Source of the DNA: Artocarpus heterophyllus
Taxonomy: Eukaryota > Streptophyta > Magnoliopsida > Rosales > Moraceae
Direction of reading: 5' to 3'
Length of the DNA stretch: 64,000 nucleotides
NCBI GenBank assembly: GCA_025403435.1
Contig: CM046347.1
Location: 26,734,597 to 26,798,596, forward strand
Shown: positions 58,582 to 64,000 of the stretch, in pieces
Layout: each line of letters starts with the position of its first letter
Position numbering within the stretch: position 1 is the first letter of the stretch
Notes under the pieces: generated by a model
What the model saw: only the letters and a program-made list of their open reading frames with translations
Databases searched by the model: none
What the model was told of the DNA's origin: nothing
Position numbers and translations under genes: made by a program

Positions 58582-59356
58582 ACATAAGACAATATTTTCC
58601 TTTTCTTTTTCTTTTTTTCCCTCTTTGTTTTTTTCTTTTTTTGAGATTTAATATGGTTTTAAAGCCTTTAAGAAGACAGGTTGTAGCAGCAAAAGGGCAA
58701 AGCAGGGGGCATGGCATATGCATGGGTTTCAAGTGGTCTATGATGAATTATGTAATGTGTTATATTCTAGCACATGAAAAGGCCCATCATTTGGGCTTAA
58801 TTTATTGTAATCCATGGAGAAGTTTTAGCCAGGCTACAATCAAAAACTGCACTTACCCACTAATTACTCAAATCAATTCACAATACTTTTTGCTCTTCTT
58901 CTAAGCATCTATAATATAAGCAAGGAACAAAAACATAACAAAAATCATTAAAATCATGACTCATCAAAAAGGTTCATTCTGGTGATTAAAATAAGTTGAA
59001 TGGTTTAATTATAGCTGAATTCATCTTCCCCACTGTCAATCATTTACAATAACATTTCAGTTTTTCTATTTTTTTCCTCCCTCATTATATGAATGTCAAC
59101 GCCTATGGATCTAATCTAATATAATTGTTTTAACTACTAGGCAATACTATGCACGCCAAGTCTAATATTAAATCTTATGCACCTACATGTTCAGACCAAT
59201 TTAGCCATACAATATAGAGTAACCAATAATGCTGCAAACTTTTTTTTTCATACAATTATTTGGTGAAGTATTAAAAAAAACAACCAATGAACAGAAAATT
59301 TAAGCGTCAAATGTTTATCATGTTTCATTTAAATGTCATACATTATTTTTAACATA
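58582..59356. other. Intergenic, no gene supported
   Basis: An 87-codon frame at 58641 has no known motif. T-runs near 58600-58640. Confidence 0.4.
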
Positions 59357-59448
59357 AAATGGTCCGTACCACTTTTTTAGTTATAAACAGTGTAAAACTC
59401 TCATATACTACAGTTCTAACCAGCTATTCTAACCACTCTGTCAAACAC
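59357..59448 (+). mobile_element. MITE-A copy 10, short
   Basis: Only 92 bp: one of the two internal core repeats is missing. Core AAAACTCTCATATACTACAG; ends TGGTCCGTACCAC and CACTCTGTCAAACA. Confidence 0.7.
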
Positions 59449-59758
59449 TTGATATGGTTCTAATTTGATCTAACAGTTAAAACTGTACTTGAATTTAATC
59501 TAATAGTTGAAAATATATTCTATTGGTAAGTATTTTTTATATATATTACTACAAAATTTTCACTTTTTTTTTCCATAATACTATTTTGAGCAACGAGAGA
59601 GGTTACTTTTTCCTTTGTCTATACACTTTACAATCCTGATGTGTTAAACATGAAAGGGTAAGTCAATTCTACCAAAGAAAAAGACAATCTACAAAGTCCT
59701 CACATTTTAGGACAATAATAGTACTACGATCTGGCATCCAGAAATGACCAGTTTTAGT

Positions 59759-59855
59759 TTTATGTATATCTCGATTGGGCTGTAGCTCGATACTTAGATG
59801 GCCCCACCGGATGGGTCTCGTGGGACCCCAGTCGGAAAAAAAAAAGTTTTATTAG
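59759..59855. mobile_element. Family E element, copy 2
   Basis: TATATCTCGATTGGGCTGTA followed by GGCCCCACCGGATGGGTC and GTGGGACCCCAG, as in 36172-36300 but with a shorter palindrome and an A-run at the end. Confidence 0.55.
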
Positions 59856-61752
59856 CTTTTGGATTTACCCAACACGCAGTGTCGTTTCTGAACAGATCTG
59901 CTTCATTAACAAAGGCCCATTTGAAATATAAAAAATTAATAAATAATAATAATAATTAAAATCTGGAAATACTAATGCTCAATCTTAGCAATGTGGACAA
60001 AAAATGGAACGCCCAAAGGGATGGGACAAAGGGTCAGAAACTAGATTTTTTTTTTTTAATTTTTTATTTTTACTGAGAACTGAATAGAGTATGATTTGTC
60101 TTAATCACATATGACACGTGGCAGCAATCAGAAAATTGAAATTTGTCATGCAATTCACTTGCCCCCAACGTACATTGTTTTTAAGCCACAAAACATACTA
60201 AAAAATGGGCCCTCTCTATTTGTGTGTTTTTTTTTTTTTTGTGTCCATTTATTAAATGTTGATTTTTCATGATCATATTCTGAAGGGTGTGTTGTCCCAA
60301 TTCATGTTTTAAGCAACAAAAAACCATAATGAATATTTGGAAGCAAACCAGCCTTTTTTTTTTTAAAAAAAAATTTCCATCTAGGCTTCGGATTATAAGA
60401 GGAGGCACTTTTTCAAGACTTAAAAGCACCTCCATTCATGTGGTGTCTCCATCATTGTGGTTGTTTGTTTTTTGGTAGGAAAATAAAAAGGGTTATTTCT
60501 ATTAATGACAGAATAATCATGAGAAATTATTATGAGAGCCAAAGTTGATCAAGACAGAGGGAAAGATTTCAAAACCTAAAAAGGGTGAAGAAAAAGGAAA
60601 GGAAAAAGGAAAAGAAAGAAGAAAATTTTGGTTAAACAAAGAGGAGTGGAGTTGTAAAGTGGAATTTTGAACATCAATGGGTGGCATGTTACAATCCAAA
60701 AGACATTTGACCACCATACTAATAATAAGTTCTACAAACATGTTTAATACCTTTTCTTTTTCTGATTTTGCAAGAGCGAGTTTCTTACTAATTGGATTAA
60801 GCTCATAAGAAAGAGAAAATTAATTAAGATATTCATTATTAAGAGACAATATTTTACTTCTGGTGAGTTGATAGATTTTAGTATCATTTTCGGAAGAATT
60901 TGAAGAAAGGGCCCAAAAAAAAAATTGAATTGAGAAAATGACATCTTTTTTGTTAGAACCAAAAAACACGCTTTTCTATGCATGTAAACTATTCCAGTTT
61001 TTTTTTTTAAAAAAGAAAATGACTGTAGCAAGATAAGGAACCTCAATTGGATGAAAAAAAAAATGAAACCGTTTTGATGTCTAAAAAGCCTTTTTTTTAC
61101 GCCAAAAACTGACAAAAAAGGGTCATTGACCAAAATAATTTTTCCCAAAAAAGTTATTTTTACAAATCCATCTTCATTTTCCTGTCAAGAACAGATTTAG
61201 AAGAATTTGAAAAAAGGGCGAAAAAAAATGAATTAGGAAAATGACCCCTTTTTTTTTCCCAACATGAACATTTTGTCACACATTATTTCCGAGAAAAGTA
61301 TTTGCACGTGCAACAAACCGAATAAAACCCAAAAGAAAATTATTCACTTTCAATTCTACATAAATGCATACTTATATATATAAATATACATATATATATA
61401 TATATATTATTCTATATCAGAGACGGACTCGAGTTTGGCGCTCAATTTAATTTGAGGTGGCATACGTTGAAACGGTAAATGTAGTTCCTTCAAGTTTTCG
61501 TGGTATTATCTACGACTGTATCTCTCGTCGTAAAAATATGGTTATCCACTTGCTAGCAAATTCTGTGTTTAGTAATATGTCGGATGTAATTGCGGTGGAC
61601 TTTGCTCCCTATTTTATTTGTAATGCAGTTCCAGCCGATTTGGCCTTTTAGTAAAACCGCTGGATTTCTCTCTCGTTCTCATTTGTTGAAAACATAGATT
61701 ATGACCCTACAAACACAAATGGTGACCTCAAAAGGACCATGCTCCAACTTGT
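59856..61752. other. Intergenic, no gene supported
   Basis: AT-rich with many homopolymer runs (60048, 60230, 60355, 61000, 61250) and a short (TA)n at 61387-61407. Frames up to 134 codons on the minus strand (61148-60744) consist of low-complexity FFLL-type sequence. Confidence 0.45.
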
Positions 61753-61928
61753 AGTGTTTTTGAAATGGTGGTGAAAACCAGTAGTAGGAACCACTTTTAC
61801 TGTAGCATGTAAGAGTTTTACACTGTAGCTTATTTTTTTTATTGTTACTGTAGCATGTGAGAGCTTTACACAATTTATAATTAAGATTGTGGTGAAAACT
61901 GAGTGGTTTCCACGACTGCCAAACACCC
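61753..61928 (-). mobile_element. MITE-A copy 11, with two full core repeats
   Basis: Two well-kept cores, TACTGTAGCATGTAAGAGTT and TACTGTAGCATGTGAGAGCT, about 50 bp apart; ends TGTTTTTGAAATGGTGGTG and (complement) TGTTTGGCAGTCG. Confidence 0.8.
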
Positions 61929-62060
61929 CCTTGATTATCCTAAAGTCTTTTTAACTTCAAAAGTGTCCCAACTAAAAAATGGTTGCAATTATGTAGTTTA
62001 TATATGTCTTGTAGTTGACAGAGCTAGGGGGCCAATCACTTAATCTCTAACGACATCATA

Positions 62061-62225
62061 ATGTAATATAATATAATATAATATAATATAATATATAAAA
62101 AGCTAAAAACACCAAGCCATAAAATGGATGGAAAAAAAGCTAAAAGCACCAAGCCATTAATATATATAATATAATATATAAAAAGGATGGAAAAAAAAGC
62201 TAGAGGCACCAAGCCATAAAATGGC
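62061..62225. repeat. (TAATA)n followed by a triplicated AAGCTAAAAGCACCAAGCCA unit
   Basis: TAATA repeats (62063-62096) lead into three copies of AAAGCTAAAAACACCAAGCC (62099, 62136 and 62196, the third with GAGG), separated by AAATGGATGG and further TATAATA runs. It looks like local slippage duplication. Confidence 0.75.
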
Positions 62226-63215
62226 CCCTAGTAAGTTCAAATTTAAGAGAGAAAAAGATTGACAAATCTTTTTCCCTCGAAAGATTTTTCCCTCTGTTTT
62301 TGCTAGTAAGTTTTTAATGGGGTCTACTTAAGAAGTTTATTCTTAAAGGTATAGTTTTGGCTGACTCTTTTGGCGTGATTTTCTGCTAGTAGGAGACAGG
62401 TTAAGGTTTTGAGATTTTTTTTCTTCTTTGAGATGGTTTGCACTTCGGGGTTGTATCTGTGTTTTTCTTTTTAAACTTTATCATTTTTATTTTTGAGAAT
62501 TCATATGATGAATAAGGCGATTTTGCTTCATTAAAAGAACATAGTGCTTCAACTGTTTGATTAGGATTTTAATGGTTTGATTTACGACTTTCCACTGTAA
62601 GAATTTGTAGCACGTGATACAAAAGTGCTTATAGTTACAGATCAGACCGTTAGAAAGTTAATCCAACAGTTAAACATATACGCTCCACTGATGGAGAAAA
62701 ACGGCTCTCTCCACCATAAAAATTCCTGTTTTATTTTTTCTTTTAATAAAATCGAGTGAGAGACTTATGTTTGACGGGTCAGCTATTAGGTGTCAACTTA
62801 GTTGAAATGTGTTTTTTTTCATATTCATGCTATCCCTGTACTTCATTAAAAAAATAAAAAGGAAAAATCAAATAAAATATCATATGTGACAACAACAAAC
62901 TAAAGAGTGTTTTAACTTGGTATTCCATACTCTCATATAGTATATTTTTGTAAGGGTACTCTCATATGGTATTAACTTGTTAATTCTATTAAAGTTTAAC
63001 TAAGATGACGAGACAAATAATAGTGTCTTTATTTTCGAATAGCAACACATTATATGACACTTGACAACTGACTGTCAATTTTTTGTTTCTTTTTTTTTCT
63101 TATAGAAATGTTTTTGCTTATATAAGAGGAACAAATTGTTATGGATGTCATCTCTTTTCAATTTATTATTACAAGTAGATCTCTTTCACGCCATAATAAT
63201 AATAATCTTATAAGT
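62226..63215. other. Intergenic, no gene seen
   Basis: Nothing recognised on either strand. Confidence 0.4.
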
Positions 63216-63373
63216 TGTTTGAGATGATGGTTAAAACCATTGGTTAGAATTTTAAACATTATAGCATATGAAAGCTTTACATTGTAATTATTTTTTTTTT
63301 CTTTTTACGGCAGTATGTGAAAACTTTACGCTATTTCTAACCAAAAATTAGTTAGAATTAATTTTATCAAACA
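63216..63373 (-). mobile_element. MITE-A copy 12
   Basis: Starts TGTTTGAGATGATGG; cores TATAGCATATGAAAGCTTTA and CAGTATGTGAAAACTTTACG; ends TTATCAAACA. Confidence 0.75.
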
Positions 63374-63395
63374 AGCTATTGGTTGTTTTACCCCC

Positions 63396-63555
63396 TGTTT
63401 GACAAAAGTGGTGGGAACTATTTTTTTAGTTATAAATAGTCTAAAGCTTTTTACATGCTACAGTAACAATTAAAAAAATTACTACAGTACAAAGCTCTGA
63501 TATGCTACAATAAAAATGGTTCTAATCAATAGTTCCCACCACTCTTCCAAACACC
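63396..63555 (+). mobile_element. MITE-A copy 13, best-preserved ends
   Basis: 160 bp. The left end TGTTTGACAAAAGTGGTGGG and the right end (complement) TGTTTGGAAGAGTGGTGGG both continue AACTATT, an inverted repeat of about 26 bp. The internal cores AAAGCTTTTTACATGCTACA and AAAGCTCTGATATGCTACAA are tandem. It lies 22 bp from copy 12. Confidence 0.85.
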
Positions 63556-64000
63556 TTCTTACTCTTGTGGTCGCTAGTTGTAAATTTGTTAGATATGTGT
63601 GCTTTGACAAAATTGTCTTGGAGTATATTGACTTGTGACCTTGAGTAGTAGGGTCGTTGCTCATTTTCAAGATTCAATCTTTATGTGATTTTGTGAGTTA
63701 GTCACCCTGTGTTGTTCCCTTCAACCTTTCTATATATTAGCTAAGCTTCCAATGATATATGGGGGGCCAAATCAACAGACTTTCAAACACTTTTCCTCTG
63801 CGTTTGTGACGCCTTCTTCTCTAGACCCTAGCTGTAAAATGGACCTTCCATTCAACCTTTCTGCTGGAAGCACCAAAATGCATGGTTTGTCCCCACATCA
63901 TCTTTTTCTTTCTTTACTCTTATATAATATATGCTTAGGAATAATGTTGCCTACTTGGCCATATGCTAAGCAACACTCTCTCGCAAGAGTGTGCCGGACA
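63556..64000. other. Window edge, no gene supported
   Basis: A frame from ATG at 63839 is open to the edge (54 codons), but it is too short and featureless to call. Nothing else seen. Confidence 0.3.

Noticed and set aside
63839..64000. Frame open from ATG to the window edge
   Set aside because: 54 codons with no domain; it may be an edge exon but cannot be judged here.
1..64000. tRNA, rRNA, CRISPR array, phage or bacterial defence genes
   Set aside because: Looked for on both strands; no cloverleaf with plausible arms, no regular spacer array and no such protein motif was seen.

Overview
This window is nuclear DNA of a flowering plant, most likely a dicot. It is AT-rich, its genes have several introns, and most of it is transposable-element sequence. 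I see no rRNA, tRNA, CRISPR array, bacterial gene or organellar gene. I could not identify the species.

Layout. 1-6.6 kb: intergenic repeats, including a solo LTR (2322-4287, target-site duplication CATAC). 6.69-16.37 kb: a complete but mutated Ty1/copia retrotransposon on the minus strand. It lies inside an (AT)n microsatellite, about 200 bp upstream of the next gene. 16.57-24.08 kb: a leucine-rich-repeat receptor kinase of the At2g24130 type (non-RD kinase), broken by many frameshifts. Its kinase intron holds a second, internally deleted copia element (19157-23420). 24.1-31.0 kb: intergenic, with short repeats. 31.0-32.5 kb (minus): a coiled-coil GTD-binding (DUF593) protein, probably a myosin-binding adaptor. 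33-37 kb: intergenic, with fold-back elements. 37.3-40.0 kb (minus): an intact six-exon gene for a 175-residue calcineurin B-like EF-hand protein. 40-52 kb: intergenic, with many MITEs, a 3.6-kb LTR that splits one MITE (45348-48977), and a second copy of the first solo LTR (49372-51345, duplication CTATT). 52.3-56.25 kb (plus): a decayed copy of a plastid FAD-oxidoreductase gene (PDE327/At4g30720 type) that has lost its FAD-binding exons. 56-64 kb: intergenic, rich in one MITE family.

Of the four host genes, two look functional (calcineurin B-like, GTD-binding) and two are pseudogenes. They do not form a pathway; this is an ordinary gene-poor plant region. The main interest is its readable insertion history: four LTR insertions with perfect 5-bp target duplications, a fifth inside an AT repeat, a MITE cut by an LTR, a MITE inside a MITE, and a MITE beside its own empty site. 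Two retrotransposons carry unusual regular structure: a ladder of hairpins in one leader, and palindrome arrays in both families. I found no convincing undescribed biochemical system.
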